Below, piece after piece: positions 26,294 to 36,588 of a stretch of 64,000 bases of DNA. The position numbers and the translations under genes were made by a program. Numbering within the stretch: the first letter of the stretch is position 1; every line of letters starts with the position of its first letter. The notes under the pieces were generated by a model that was given only the letters and a program-made list of their open reading frames with translations, was not told where the DNA came from and ran no database searches. Origin of the DNA: Rhizobium sophorae. GTDB taxonomy: Bacteria; Pseudomonadota; Alphaproteobacteria; Rhizobiales; Rhizobiaceae. The stretch lies in assembly GCF_013087515.1 (NCBI RefSeq), contig NZ_JABFCN010000028.1, positions 161,910 through 225,909 of the forward strand, read 5' to 3'.

Positions 26294-27298
26294 ATGACTG
26301 AGAACGGAAATTTCAAACGGCGGGTGCGTGCGCGCGCCGCCAAGACGGGCGAATCCTACACGACCGCCCGCATGCATATTCTCCCCGAATCGACGAATGA
26401 CGCAGCGCCCGAGGTGAAACGCCTGCGTCTCGCCGTGGCGCAGACCACCCATGCGGACGATCCCCGCGATATCGACAAGCTTCGCCGGAGTGGCGAGGAG
26501 ATGCGGCTGCTGATGAGGCAGGCGCGAGAGGCGCGCGCGCGGCTCGTCCACTTTCCCGAAGGGACGACATCATCGCCGAACAAGCGCATCATGTCGGAAA
26601 TCGGGCCGAGGGAGATCGGGCCCTCCGATTGGCGACGGTTCGAATGGGCCGTGCTTCGCGAGGAGTTGGATTCAACGCGCAGGCTGGCGCGCGAACTCGG
26701 GCTCTGGACGGTCATCGGCTCGGTGCATCCGCTGACGCCGCCGCACCGGCCGCACAACAGCCTTTATGTCGTCTCCGACCGCGGAGACCTGGTGACGCGC
26801 TATGACGAGCGAATGTTGTCCAACACCAAGATCTCCTTCATGTATACGCCGGGTTCGATCCCTGTCACCTTCGAGGTGGACGGCATCCGCTTCGGCTGCT
26901 CGCTCGGTATGGAGTGCAACTTTCCGCAAATTTTCACTGAATACGAGCGGCTCGACGTTCACTGCGTGCTGTTTTCGTCCACTGGAGGGACGCCGGCCAA
27001 TGATACCTCCTTCGCCGCCGAGGTGCAGGGGTACGCGGCGAGCAACAGGTACTGGGTGAGTTTCTCGATACTCGCACATCCCGGCCTAGCTGATCCCGTG
27101 CCTTCCGGGATCGTCGCTCCCGGTGGCCGGTGGGCGGCGCAATGCGCTACAGATGGAACGGCCGCGATATCGCTTGCCGATATCGACGACAATCCCGCGG
27201 ATATTGCCCGGCCGTGGCGGCGCAAAGCTCTGGGCGGCCTCTATGAGCCGCATCGCGTTGACGGCGACCCGCGCAGCGACGCGCGGGATATGTTTTAG
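26294..27298 (+). CDS. Nitrilase-fold protein with altered catalytic triad and a basic N-terminal motif
   Basis: 334 residues from ATG 26294. Residues 8-27 carry a basic motif (KRRVRARAAKTGESYTTAR) that is not part of the nitrilase fold. The carbon-nitrogen hydrolase domain starts near residue 43 (RLRLAVAQTTHADDP). The first catalytic residue is present (Glu89 in HFPEGTTSSP). Where the family has Lys (YRKxHL) this protein has Glu172 (YDERML), and where the family has Cys (G-x-x-x-CYDxRFP) it has Gly205 in RFGCSLGMECNFP, an ungapped alignment. Cys202 and Cys208 flank the site. It may be a non-hydrolytic homologue or use another cysteine. Confidence 0.75.
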   Translation: MTENGNFKRRVRARAAKTGESYTTARMHILPESTNDAAPEVKRLRLAVAQTTHADDPRDIDKLRRSGEEMRLLMRQAREARARLVHFPEGTTSSPNKRIMSEIGPREIGPSDWRRFEWAVLREELDSTRRLARELGLWTVIGSVHPLTPPHRPHNSLYVVSDRGDLVTRYDERMLSNTKISFMYTPGSIPVTFEVDGIRFGCSLGMECNFPQIFTEYERLDVHCVLFSSTGGTPANDTSFAAEVQGYAASNRYWVSFSILAHPGLADPVPSGIVAPGGRWAAQCATDGTAAISLADIDDNPADIARPWRRKALGGLYEPHRVDGDPRSDARDMF

Positions 27299-27400
27299 AG
27301 CCGCGTCGCGCCGGCAAAGCGGGTAGCAACGATGCTGACCGCATTTGCGAAATTGTAACCCGCGGTTCCGCCGCCGCCTGCATACCCACTTGGTATCTCT

Positions 27401-27450
27401 GCGCCCAAGGACTTCGGCGCACTGGATCCCTGTGACGAGCGCAGGGGTGA
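27401..27450. repeat. Intergenic repeat, family B, half copy
   Basis: This 50-base stretch is close to the reverse complement of the left half of the element at 39473-39597, sharing GCGCCCAAGGACTT, GCGCACTGGAT and CCTGTGACGAGC. Confidence 0.6.
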
Positions 27451-27592
27451 GGGAGGAGAGATGTAGCGGCGCCTCCACCAATTCAGCGCCCGGCAAGTAC
27501 ATGCGTGAAATCGCTCGGGCCGGGCTGGAGAAAGAGGGTTTGCCTCTTATTTCAGAACGGAAATGCCAAGCGAAGAGCGAGAGGATCATGCA

Positions 27593-28066
27593 ATGGCAAA
27601 AAACACGATCTGCGTATGGTACGACAAGGACGCCGAGGCTGCTGCCCACTTTTATGCCGCGACGTTTCCCGACAGCGCCGTCGGCGCCGTCATTCGTGCG
27701 CCGGGGGATTATCCCGATGGGAAACAGGGAGACGTCCTGGTCGTGGAATTCACCGTTGCGGGTATTCCCTGCATCGGCCTGAACGGCGGTCCTGTGTTCA
27801 AACACAACGAAGCCTTCTCCTTTCAGATCGCAACCGACGATCAGGAAGAAACCGATCGTTACTGGAACGCCATCGTTGGCAATGGCGGCCAGGAAAGTGA
27901 GTGCGGCTGGTGCAAGGACAAGTGGGGTGTGTCCTGGCAGATTACGCCGCGCATCCTCTCCGAAGCGCTGGCGGCGGGTGGCGGTCAGGCAAAGCGTGCA
28001 TTTGACGCGATGATGACCATGAGGAAGATCGACGTCGCGGTGATCGAGGCCGCACGGCGCGGCTGA
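27593..28066 (+). CDS. PhnB-like VOC protein
   Basis: 157 residues from ATG 27593 (MAKNTICVWYDKDAEAAAHFYAATFPDS). This is the PhnB/3-demethylubiquinone-methyltransferase-like branch of the VOC superfamily, recognised by the N-terminal WYDKDAEAAA.FYA, GLNGGPVFKHNEAFSFQI, and the C-terminal ESECGWCKDKWGVSWQITP and AFDAMMTMRKIDVAVIE. The annotated methyltransferase name for this family is historical and not supported by the fold. Cytosolic; function unknown. Confidence 0.85.
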   Translation: MAKNTICVWYDKDAEAAAHFYAATFPDSAVGAVIRAPGDYPDGKQGDVLVVEFTVAGIPCIGLNGGPVFKHNEAFSFQIATDDQEETDRYWNAIVGNGGQESECGWCKDKWGVSWQITPRILSEALAAGGGQAKRAFDAMMTMRKIDVAVIEAARRG

Positions 28067-28144
28067 GGTAGCTTCGCGCAGAACGATCTTTTACTAGGGC
28101 TCGCATCTGGTGCGATCCGGCCCGGTGGCGTCTTCGCGGTCAGC

Positions 28145-28546
28145 TCAGAACCAGAGATCGCGTACGCAACGCCCCTTGGACGGAAGGTCTTCAAACGTAT
28201 CCAGGCCATCGAAATGATCGACAGCCAGATCCTGAATGAGATCTGGCGGCGCAAGCCGGATGTTGACAGCCATGCGCCGGCGGCCATCCTTTCGAAGCCG
28301 CAAGCCGCGCCAACTCAAGACACAGGCGCAGGAGGGGCAGAACAATATTTCGAGAGACGGCTCGTCCCTGTCGGCGCGGGTGTAGGAGGAGGTCTCACCG
28401 GTGAGAGCGATGCGCTCCCCTTCGTAGTCATAGGCCCACAGCGTGCCGTAGCGTCGGCAGAGCGTGCAGTTGCAGGCGGTAATCGAGCCCGGATCACCTT
28501 CGAGTTTCCAGCTTGCCTTGCCGCAATGACATGAGCCCGTCAGCAT
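28145..28546 (-). CDS. GFA-family (glutathione-dependent formaldehyde-activating-like) zinc protein
   Basis: 133 residues. Cysteines follow the GFA pattern: SCHCGKASW (two), ACNCTLCRRYG (three) and LFCPSCACVLS (three). These bind the two zinc ions of the Mss4-like fold. Members were named after Gfa of Paracoccus, which had been proposed to speed glutathione-formaldehyde adduct formation; most homologues have no proven reaction. Single gene, convergent with the preceding VOC gene. Confidence 0.83.
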   Translation of the reverse strand: MLTGSCHCGKASWKLEGDPGSITACNCTLCRRYGTLWAYDYEGERIALTGETSSYTRADRDEPSLEILFCPSCACVLSWRGLRLRKDGRRRMAVNIRLAPPDLIQDLAVDHFDGLDTFEDLPSKGRCVRDLWF

Positions 28547-28650
28547 GAGCGTCGGTTCGATCCTGCTTTCTATTCAAGGACGGCATCCTGCCTCAATCGC
28601 GCGATGACCGCAATTGGGCGATCCAGTGCCAGGTCTTGGCTATCGGCGGC

Positions 28651-29655
28651 TCAGGTGTCCGCCTTTATGGGAGCCGGACGATTTCCGCTGTGAGCGGCGG
28701 TTTTATCTATCGTGTTATCCATGGATGCCTGCAGGAGCCTTACGAGCCAGGCCACGCCCTCGTCACCCATTGCCGCCTTCGGTGCAGCCGCGTTGATGGC
28801 GAAGCGTCCGAGGGGCAGGGGAGGGTTGACGCTGACGACGCCGAACCGCGCGGCATGCATCTCGACGAAGCGGCGCGGCAAGGCCGAGATAAAGTCGGTT
28901 TCCGCAAGCACGGCGAGTGCGAACATGAAGTTCGGGACCGTCAGGGCCACTTGCCTGGAGCATCCATGGCTGGCCAGCACATTGTCGACAAAGCCATGTG
29001 TATCGCCCATATGCGAGACCACGAGGTGCTGCATGGCGCAGTAGGTGGCCAGCGTCTGATCTGTCAGCAAAGGGTGGCCCTGACGCGCAGCGATGACAAA
29101 ATCCTCCTCGTAGAGCAGTAGGCTTGCAAAGCGGACCGGAAACTCGGCCTGAGGAATGATGGCGATGTCCATGTCGCGGGCTTCCAACGCGGCCAACGCA
29201 TCGCGCCAAGCCAGATCAGGCGATGGCTCGCCCTGCCTGGGCAGCAATTGCCGGACGCTGATTGCGATGCCGGGAGCAGACTTGGCCAATAGATCGAGCA
29301 ATGGCGGCAAAAACACAGACGAAACGCCATCGGGCGCGCCGATCGTAAATCGTCGCTGGGAGCGGGCTGGATCGAATGGTTCCGCTGTCGCTACCACGCT
29401 GCGAACACGGGCCAATATATCGGCGATGGGTGCGGCAAGTTCCTCGGCCCGATCGGTCGGAACGACACCTTTCGGTGTTTTGAGAAACAGCGGGTCACCC
29501 AGCAGTATGCGCAGCCGACCAAGACCGTGACTGATGGCCGAAGGCGAGAGGTTTAACCGCTGCGCCGAACGCCCGACATGGCGTTCCTCAATGACAGTCT
29601 CGAACAGCACGAGCAGGTTGAGATCGATTCTGGAGAGATCAATTTGGTTCAGCAT
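28651..29655 (-). CDS. LysR-family transcriptional regulator
   Basis: 334 residues. The winged helix-turn-helix lies at about 18-80 (ERHVGRSAQRLNLSPSAISH, LGDPLFLKTPKGVVPTDRAEEL), followed by a periplasmic-binding-like effector domain (ARSQRRFTIGAPDG, LEARDMDIAIIPQAEFP, YCAMQHLVVSHMGD). It is longer than the family's usual 300 residues at the C-terminus (INAAAPKAAMGDEGVAWL). It is divergent from the SnoaL-like gene at 29745 with only 89 bases between, so that gene is the probable target. The spacer is AT-rich with candidate T-N11-A sites. Confidence 0.87.
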   Translation of the reverse strand: MLNQIDLSRIDLNLLVLFETVIEERHVGRSAQRLNLSPSAISHGLGRLRILLGDPLFLKTPKGVVPTDRAEELAAPIADILARVRSVVATAEPFDPARSQRRFTIGAPDGVSSVFLPPLLDLLAKSAPGIAISVRQLLPRQGEPSPDLAWRDALAALEARDMDIAIIPQAEFPVRFASLLLYEEDFVIAARQGHPLLTDQTLATYCAMQHLVVSHMGDTHGFVDNVLASHGCSRQVALTVPNFMFALAVLAETDFISALPRRFVEMHAARFGVVSVNPPLPLGRFAINAAAPKAAMGDEGVAWLVRLLQASMDNTIDKTAAHSGNRPAPIKADT

Positions 29656-29744
29656 ATTGCTGAAATCGTATCATTGGATTCATCATTGTGAAAGTGGGAA
29701 ATAACCATCATTCCGATATTGCCGGCCACCAATAGGAAGATCCA

Positions 29745-30311
29745 ATGTCCTCTTTCAAAAACAAAACGGCGCGCGGCGACCAACCCGTGCACGAGGCCAC
29801 AACCGTGTCCCGGCGAGCCGCCCTGACGATGGCGATCGCTGCAACAGGGCGCGTCGCGCTTGCCGCCCCGGCATCCGATGAGACGTTGCCAGGCATCATC
29901 CGCCGCACAGAACAACAGGCAGCGGCTTTCATGGCCGGCGACATGACAAGGTGGGCGAGCCTGATCCAGCTCGATGACGATTTCACCCTGATGCAGCCAT
30001 TCGGTGGCCCGGCCAGCCATGGCTTCGACGACGGTCCCGAGCATCTGGCCGAACTCGCTCGATACTTCCGCAACGGCGGTGGAACCCTGGAGGTGGAAAA
30101 GTCCTACGTCTGCAGGGATCTGATCGTACTGGTGATGATCGAGCGCCAGCATGGCGAGGTTGGCGGCCTGCCGGACCAGAACTGGTCGCTGCGCGTCACG
30201 CAGGTCTATCGCCGGCATGGATCGGACTGGCGGCTCGCCCATCGTCATGCCGACCCCCTGGTTGGGAAGATCTCGCTGGAACAGGCCGCAGCCCTGGCCC
30301 GAGGCGAATGA
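29745..30311 (+). CDS. Exported SnoaL/NTF2-like protein with Tat-type signal
   Basis: 188 residues. Residues 23-42 carry SRRAALTMAIAATGRVALA, a Tat-like twin arginine and hydrophobic segment with an Ala-rich cleavage site. The rest is a DUF4440/SnoaL cone fold: IIRRTEQQAAAFMAGDMTRW, LIQLDDDFTLMQPFGG, RDLIVLVMIERQHGEV, and WSLRVTQVYRRHGSDWRLAHRHADPL. Such domains act as small hydrolases, isomerases or ligand carriers; no active site can be named. It is divergent from the LysR regulator and likely under its control. Confidence 0.78.
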   Translation: MSSFKNKTARGDQPVHEATTVSRRAALTMAIAATGRVALAAPASDETLPGIIRRTEQQAAAFMAGDMTRWASLIQLDDDFTLMQPFGGPASHGFDDGPEHLAELARYFRNGGGTLEVEKSYVCRDLIVLVMIERQHGEVGGLPDQNWSLRVTQVYRRHGSDWRLAHRHADPLVGKISLEQAAALARGE

Positions 30312-30490
30312 TGTCAGTCCGGATTGAGGTGATCGCCCTTAATGGGAATGCTGCGGGTCAGCCTTTCACGATAAACGCCTGTTGGGAGATTCTCTGAAAT
30401 TTCTGATTGAGATGGTGGCCGGAAGATGATTTTCTGCGACCTAGCGTAGCTGAGTCCACGCCTCCTCCCGATTTTTGATCCGAGTGGCCC

Positions 30491-32371
30491 ATGTCGATTT
30501 CAGATGCGATCTATCGTCCCTTCGAAACCTTGATCCGGCCGCTCGACCTCCCTTACCGACCGCTGCCGGCCAAGGGGCCGGTGGCCGTCCTTTTGCATTT
30601 CATCTCGATGTTTCGAGGCGTTCTGATTGCGCTCGCGCTTGCCTCCATGGCGATCGAGGCCATCAATCTGACGATCATCTGGGGGCTTTCGGTCATCGTC
30701 GACGGGGTGACGCAAAAGGGCGCGCCAGCTTTCCTACACAGCGAATGGCCACTGCTTGCCTTCCTCGGGCTGCTGATCTTTCCGGGTATGCCGATCGCCT
30801 CGTTCCTACTCAACACGTTCAACTCGCATACGCTCGGCGTCGGCATGCCAGCCGCCATCCAGTGGCAGGGCCACAAGGCGGTGGAGCGGCAGGATCTCGC
30901 CTTCTTTCACGACCTTTTTGCCGGGCAGGTCGCCTCACGCCTGTCACAGGTGGTGTCCTCCGTCCAGCAGCAGATCATTATTGCCTTCCAGACCGGTCCG
31001 CGTTTCCTGCTGCAGATGATCGGCTCGGTGATCCTGCTCATGAGCCTGTCCTGGCAGCTTGCCTTGCCTGTTATCGTCTGGATCGCGCTTAATGTGGCGC
31101 TCGCCATCAGGATGGCGCCGACCTTTGCCGAACGCTCGCGCCGTACCGCCAAGCAGCGCAGTCTTGTCGCAGGCGCCATCACTGATCTCTACACCAACAT
31201 GCAGATGATCAAACAGTTTGCGGCCGAAGACAGCGAGGCGGGCGCAATACGCCGCGTCATTCAGAAATCCGTGCAGACGCAACATAGTGAGCAACGTATC
31301 TACCGCACGTCGGAATTGATCGTCGTGGCGCTCAACATGGTGCTGTGGCTCGCCATGCTTTCGATCGGCTTTTCGGGCCTCGTCAAGGGCTTTCTGACGG
31401 TCGGCGAGTTCGTGGGCGCGGTCTATATCCTCCAGCGGTTGTCTTCGCACACCTTCACTTTTCTGCAGATGGGCCAGCAGATCTTTCAGGCGATCGGCAC
31501 GATCAAGGACGCCATGCCCGTCCTAACGACGCCGCCCACCATTACCGACCGGCCTGATGCGAAAAGCCTGATGGTCAGCCGCGGAGAGATCCGTTTCGAA
31601 AACGTCGACTTCGCCTACAAGTCAGGCAAACCTGTCATCGACAGACTATCGCTGACGGTCCGGCCCGGCGAAAAGGTCGGGCTGGTCGGTCTCTCCGGGG
31701 CTGGCAAGACGACGCTCGCAAACCTGCTTTTACGTTTCTACGACATTCGCGACGGCGCGATCCTGATCGACGGTCAGGACATTCGCGAGGTGACGCAGGC
31801 AAGTCTTCGCCGTGCCATCGGGGTCATCGCGCAGGACGTCGCGCTGCTGCACCGTTCAGTCGGCGACAATATCCGTTACGGCCGGCCGGAGGCGACGAAG
31901 GACGAGATCGAAGCGGTGGCAAAGATGGCAAGCGCCGATGGCTTCATTGCCGATCTCGCGGACGGCGAGGGCCGCAGGGGCTACGACGCCTTCGTCGGCG
32001 ACCGCGGCATCAAGCTCTCCGGCGGCCAGCGCCAGCGCGTGGCCATCGCCCGCGTTCTCCTGAAAGACGCGCCGATCCTGGTGCTGGACGAAGCGACCTC
32101 CGCCCTCGACAGCGAATCCGAAGCCGCCATCCAGGAAAGGCTGAACTTCGTCATGGAGGGAAAGACGGTGATCGCCATCGCCCACCGCCTGTCGACCATC
32201 GCCAGGATGGACCGGATCGTCGTGCTCGACCACGGGCGCATCGTGGAGGAGGGCAGGCCGGACGAACTGGTCGAACAAGACGGCTTGTTCGCGCGCCTAT
32301 GGAAACGCCAGACCGGCGGCTTCATTCCCGAAGATATCGACGAACTCTTCTCGGCCTCGCCTGCGACCTGA
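30491..32371 (+). CDS. ABC exporter, membrane and ATPase domains fused
   Basis: 626 residues. The six-helix exporter membrane domain covers about 25-340. The ATPase domain follows with Walker A GLSGAGKTT (about 400), Q-loop VIAQDVALLHRSV, signature LSGGQRQRVAIARVLL, Walker B ILVLDEATSALD and the switch His in AIAHRLSTIAR. It resembles the multidrug/lipid (MsbA-like) exporters that function as homodimers. No partner half-transporter is nearby, so a homodimer is likely. Its 3' end converges with a phosphodiester-glycosidase gene 10 bases away. Confidence 0.9.
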   Translation: MSISDAIYRPFETLIRPLDLPYRPLPAKGPVAVLLHFISMFRGVLIALALASMAIEAINLTIIWGLSVIVDGVTQKGAPAFLHSEWPLLAFLGLLIFPGMPIASFLLNTFNSHTLGVGMPAAIQWQGHKAVERQDLAFFHDLFAGQVASRLSQVVSSVQQQIIIAFQTGPRFLLQMIGSVILLMSLSWQLALPVIVWIALNVALAIRMAPTFAERSRRTAKQRSLVAGAITDLYTNMQMIKQFAAEDSEAGAIRRVIQKSVQTQHSEQRIYRTSELIVVALNMVLWLAMLSIGFSGLVKGFLTVGEFVGAVYILQRLSSHTFTFLQMGQQIFQAIGTIKDAMPVLTTPPTITDRPDAKSLMVSRGEIRFENVDFAYKSGKPVIDRLSLTVRPGEKVGLVGLSGAGKTTLANLLLRFYDIRDGAILIDGQDIREVTQASLRRAIGVIAQDVALLHRSVGDNIRYGRPEATKDEIEAVAKMASADGFIADLADGEGRRGYDAFVGDRGIKLSGGQRQRVAIARVLLKDAPILVLDEATSALDSESEAAIQERLNFVMEGKTVIAIAHRLSTIARMDRIVVLDHGRIVEEGRPDELVEQDGLFARLWKRQTGGFIPEDIDELFSASPAT

Positions 32372-32381
32372 TGCGAGTGCG

Positions 32382-33158
32382 CTATTCGACGAGCCCGAAG
32401 ATAGGGCCGTAACCGCCGTGCCAAGACCGGTCGTTGCGGCCCATTTCGGGGTTGTAAAGTCCGACACCCCGTCCGCCATCGAGAAACAAGGCATCCGGGC
32501 ATTTCAGATGGTCGCGGAAGAGCCGTGCGAAATCGTGGAAATTCACCCCGTCTTCGCTCATCGCGAAACGAACCGCGCCGCGCTCGCAGACGCCGACACC
32601 GCTGCGGCGGGTTCGGTCGGTCGAGCCGACGATGAAGATCGGGTTCAGCTTGTTGGCGATGACAAGGATCGGACCGGATTGCGTGGCGAACCGCACTTTG
32701 GGCCGATGCTTAAGAAATTCATCCGTCGGGAGTATGCCGGCGCTTGCTTCACCCAGAAAGAACACGCCGTTCGGTTTCTTATAGAAATTCGGTACCTGAC
32801 CGGCGGAGCTTTCGGCCTCTGTCGTATTGGCGGGTTTTAATTCCCTGCCGTTCTCGACATAGAGTCCCATCGGCGAAAAATCGGCACGATACATCCCGGC
32901 GTTAACAGCTAATGTCAGTGTTCGCCCCTCGGCGCGAACGGCTTCGGCAAGGCTTGAAAAAGCGCGGTATGGCGCGCCGTCGGCATTCTTCCAGAATAAT
33001 CGCAGGTCGGCTTTGCCCGGCTCCAGCGTGCAGACGACGTATTTCGCCTCTTCGAAGCTTTGCTGTTCGCATTGTTCAGCATGCTCTTGATGCAAGGATG
33101 TCATCGTTGCTGCCAGCATGATGGCGACGGCGAGTATGCCGTGTTTGAGATAGGTCAT
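32382..33158 (-). CDS. Exported phosphodiester glycosidase family protein (NAGPA/DUF2233)
   Basis: 258 residues from ATG 33158. A signal peptide (MTYLKHGILAVAIMLAATMTS) is followed by the NAGPA-like domain: LAVNAGMYRADFSPMGLYVENG, NGVFFLG, RFATQSGPILVI, GVCERGAVRFAMSEDGVNF, and CPDALFLDGGRGVGLYNP. NAGPA-type enzymes release sugars from phosphodiester links; bacterial members are linked to glycan or wall teichoic metabolism, and the substrate here is unknown. It is likely periplasmic. Four cysteines, two of them shortly after the signal peptide, may form disulfides. Confidence 0.8.
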   Translation of the reverse strand: MTYLKHGILAVAIMLAATMTSLHQEHAEQCEQQSFEEAKYVVCTLEPGKADLRLFWKNADGAPYRAFSSLAEAVRAEGRTLTLAVNAGMYRADFSPMGLYVENGRELKPANTTEAESSAGQVPNFYKKPNGVFFLGEASAGILPTDEFLKHRPKVRFATQSGPILVIANKLNPIFIVGSTDRTRRSGVGVCERGAVRFAMSEDGVNFHDFARLFRDHLKCPDALFLDGGRGVGLYNPEMGRNDRSWHGGYGPIFGLVE

Positions 33159-33224
33159 CGGTGCCACATCCTTGAGCTGCTTACCATGTGCCTGACAAAG
33201 CCGCGCAGGCAAGCAGCACCCCCG

Positions 33225-34094
33225 TCAGGATATCGCGAGGAACAGGCGATAATTGATGTCCGGGCGGGCAAGATCGATCCGCCGGGTTTGCCAGGCAAGA
33301 TGGCCGGCGATCATCAGCATTCCGATCGCATAAGGCGGCGACATCTCCAACAGCCAGCCCCCGAGCGACCACGCGCCGACCGCCAGAGCATAGAACAGGC
33401 CGATCAAGGTCTTGCCGTGCCGGCCGAACAGGATTGCCGTCGATTTCAGGCCGAGACGGGTGTCGTCCTTCAGATCGACATAGGCATAGATCGTATCATA
33501 GCCGATCTGCCAGGCGATGGCCCCGGCCCACATCAGCACGGCGCCGACCGGGATATGTCCGGCAGCCTCGGCCCATGCCATCAGCATCCCCCAATTGAAC
33601 GCCGCGCCCAGGACGGCCTGCGGCCAGTGGGTGAAGCGCTTGCAGAGCGGATAGACAAAAACGAGTGGCAGCACACATATCGCGATGAGGCGGGTGTAAG
33701 GCGTCAGGAAAAACAGAAGCGAAGCCGCAAGCGCAAGCTGAACGGCGAGGAAGAGAAAGGCCGGCAGTGTGGCGATCTCTCCGCTTGCCAAGGGCCGAAA
33801 GCGGGTCCGCTCGACATGGCCGTCAAACTTCCGATCGGCGATGTCGTTGACCGTGGAACCGGCGCTTCTCATCAGAAGAGCGCCGAGAGAGAAGATCGCC
33901 ATTTGCCTGAGGTCCGGGAGGCCGTGAGATGCCTGGATAAGCGCGGCCCAGCACGGGAATAGCGTCAACCATATTCCGACCGGGCGATCCAGCCGCGCCA
34001 ACCGCGTATATGGCCGCCATGCAGCCGGCAGCCGGCGATCCACCCAGTCGCCACGCTGGATATCGCTGAGATCGGGGCGGCTCAGAGTCGTCAT
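33225..34094 (-). CDS. ubiA: UbiA-family polyprenyltransferase (4-hydroxybenzoate type), 3' end frameshifted
   Basis: 289 residues with about nine membrane helices. Both aspartate-rich motifs are present: NDIADRKFDGHVERT in the first loop and YDTIYAYVDLKDD in the second, which bind the prenyl diphosphate through Mg2+. This fits 4-hydroxybenzoate octaprenyltransferase of ubiquinone synthesis. The protein stops early at RLFLAIS; in the next frame the sequence continues RDILTGVLLACAALSGTW with a stop at 33181, which looks like the normal last helix (RDAGLLL type). A one-base shift near 33230 is the simplest explanation. Confidence 0.83.
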   Translation of the reverse strand: MTTLSRPDLSDIQRGDWVDRRLPAAWRPYTRLARLDRPVGIWLTLFPCWAALIQASHGLPDLRQMAIFSLGALLMRSAGSTVNDIADRKFDGHVERTRFRPLASGEIATLPAFLFLAVQLALAASLLFFLTPYTRLIAICVLPLVFVYPLCKRFTHWPQAVLGAAFNWGMLMAWAEAAGHIPVGAVLMWAGAIAWQIGYDTIYAYVDLKDDTRLGLKSTAILFGRHGKTLIGLFYALAVGAWSLGGWLLEMSPPYAIGMLMIAGHLAWQTRRIDLARPDINYRLFLAIS

Positions 34095-34306
34095 GATGAT
34101 CCAAATTTCCTGTCACAAATAGCCGTGAAGCCTCAGGTGCTGTCGCCATAGGCGCCGCCCAGAATAGGAACTTTTGCAGACACGGCAATAATCATTCGCT
34201 GCGATTGGTCGCCGACCTTCCGCGGAAAATGCCGCTATATGTTCTTGTTGTGTTCACGTGCTTGCGATATGGATTCTTCCGATCTTGGAGCAGGGAGGGG
34301 AAGATC

Positions 34307-34690
34307 ATGAGTGTCTATGCAACCGTCGGCGCAATCGATTCCGTCAAATCGAATGGGTTTTATGATGCGAGCTTGGCAACGATCGGATGGAGCAAACATC
34401 GGGAATTTCCCGGATGGAGCGCCTATTCCGAAGGTGGGAAGGGTGAAGGTTTCGTTCTATGGGTTTGCAAGCCGTTCAACGGCGAACCGGCGAGCGCCGG
34501 AAATGGCTCGATGGTTGCTTTCATGGCCAAGTCCCGCTCCGAGGTAGACGCTTTTTACGACGCTGCGATGACCAATGGCGGAACGGACGAGGGCGCACCC
34601 GGTCTACGCCCGCACTACGGGCCGAACTGGTATTCCGCTTACGTGCGCGACCCCGCCGGAAACAAGATTGCTGTCGTCTACGACGGCTGA
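34307..34690 (+). CDS. VOC-superfamily protein
   Basis: 127 residues from ATG 34307, behind GGGAGGGGAAGATC. One VOC unit with two modules: ATVGAIDSVKSNGFYDASLATIGW, then FVLWVCKPFNGEPASAGNGSMVAFMAKS, ANVDAFYDAAMTNGGTDEGAPG-type helix (EVDAFYDAAMTNGG), LRPHYGPNWYSAYVRDPAGN and KIAVVYDG. Similar single-domain proteins are often annotated as glyoxalase or extradiol-dioxygenase-like without proven activity. This is the third VOC gene in 9 kb. Confidence 0.82.
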   Translation: MSVYATVGAIDSVKSNGFYDASLATIGWSKHREFPGWSAYSEGGKGEGFVLWVCKPFNGEPASAGNGSMVAFMAKSRSEVDAFYDAAMTNGGTDEGAPGLRPHYGPNWYSAYVRDPAGNKIAVVYDG

Positions 34691-34726
34691 GGCGAGTTTG
34701 ATTGCCGCAATTCGACGTCTCGGGGA

Positions 34727-34900
34727 CTACCAGGCGGTACGGGCGGTGCCGAGCGCGGTCGTATGAGAGGATGAGACCTGGGCGACGTGCGCCTTGAGCG
34801 ACACGACGCAGTTTCCCGGAACGCTGAGATTGTGCAACGTCAAGTGTTTCAGCAATGTCTCGGCGTCGCGCTTTTCGGTTAGCGGAAATGTCACAGTCAT
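34727..34900 (-). CDS. Small hypothetical protein, 57 residues
   Basis: A compact frame from ATG 34900 with GGAGAAC seven bases upstream, ending in TAG at 34727-34729. The peptide runs MTVTFPLTEKRDAETLLKHL, then LTLHNLSVPGNCVVSLKAHV, and ends TALGTARTAW. Strand-like and helical stretches alternate without low complexity. No family known to me. It converges with the VOC gene. Confidence 0.45.
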   Translation of the reverse strand: MTVTFPLTEKRDAETLLKHLTLHNLSVPGNCVVSLKAHVAQVSSSHTTALGTARTAW

Positions 34901-35251
34901 GCGAGTTCTCCAACGAATAAACTGAGCATCCGCACAAATTAATGTCTAAATCCTTTTGCGCTGCAACAAGAAAATTTTAACCATAAAATTAAAATCGATT
35001 AGCTTTCGGAGTGGCCATTTTAAAAATCGTTTGAAACTGGATTCGGGGCTTCTCCATGGAACCTGACTGCTTCGGCCAGCCGCCAGGACGATGCCGTCAA
35101 TGTGGCATTGACCCATCCAGCCATTGACCCTCGCAGCTTATGGGATCCGAACCTGCCCGTTTCGTCCGGTTCCCCCAGGTCGAAGTGTGGAGGGGAAGGC
35201 GTTTGGAGCGTCGTGAGCGTTAGGTGCGCTGGCTGACGTAAGATAGGGCGG
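34901..35251. other. Intergenic region downstream of argG
   Basis: 350 bases. The part 34937-35040 is strongly AT-rich (runs of A and T), unlike its surroundings, and may hold the promoter of the small minus-strand gene. I see no gene in 35040-35250. Confidence 0.4.
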
Positions 35252-36464
<1,213 letters not shown>

Positions 36465-36588
36465 CAACCCATCTCCATCTCGATGCTGGAACGGTAGGCC
36501 AAGTCCTACGCAATGAGCTTGCGAAGCATCCGTAAAATTGCGAAAGTTGGGCATATCATGCCATTGCAGCACGGGTTGGAGCTATAAA

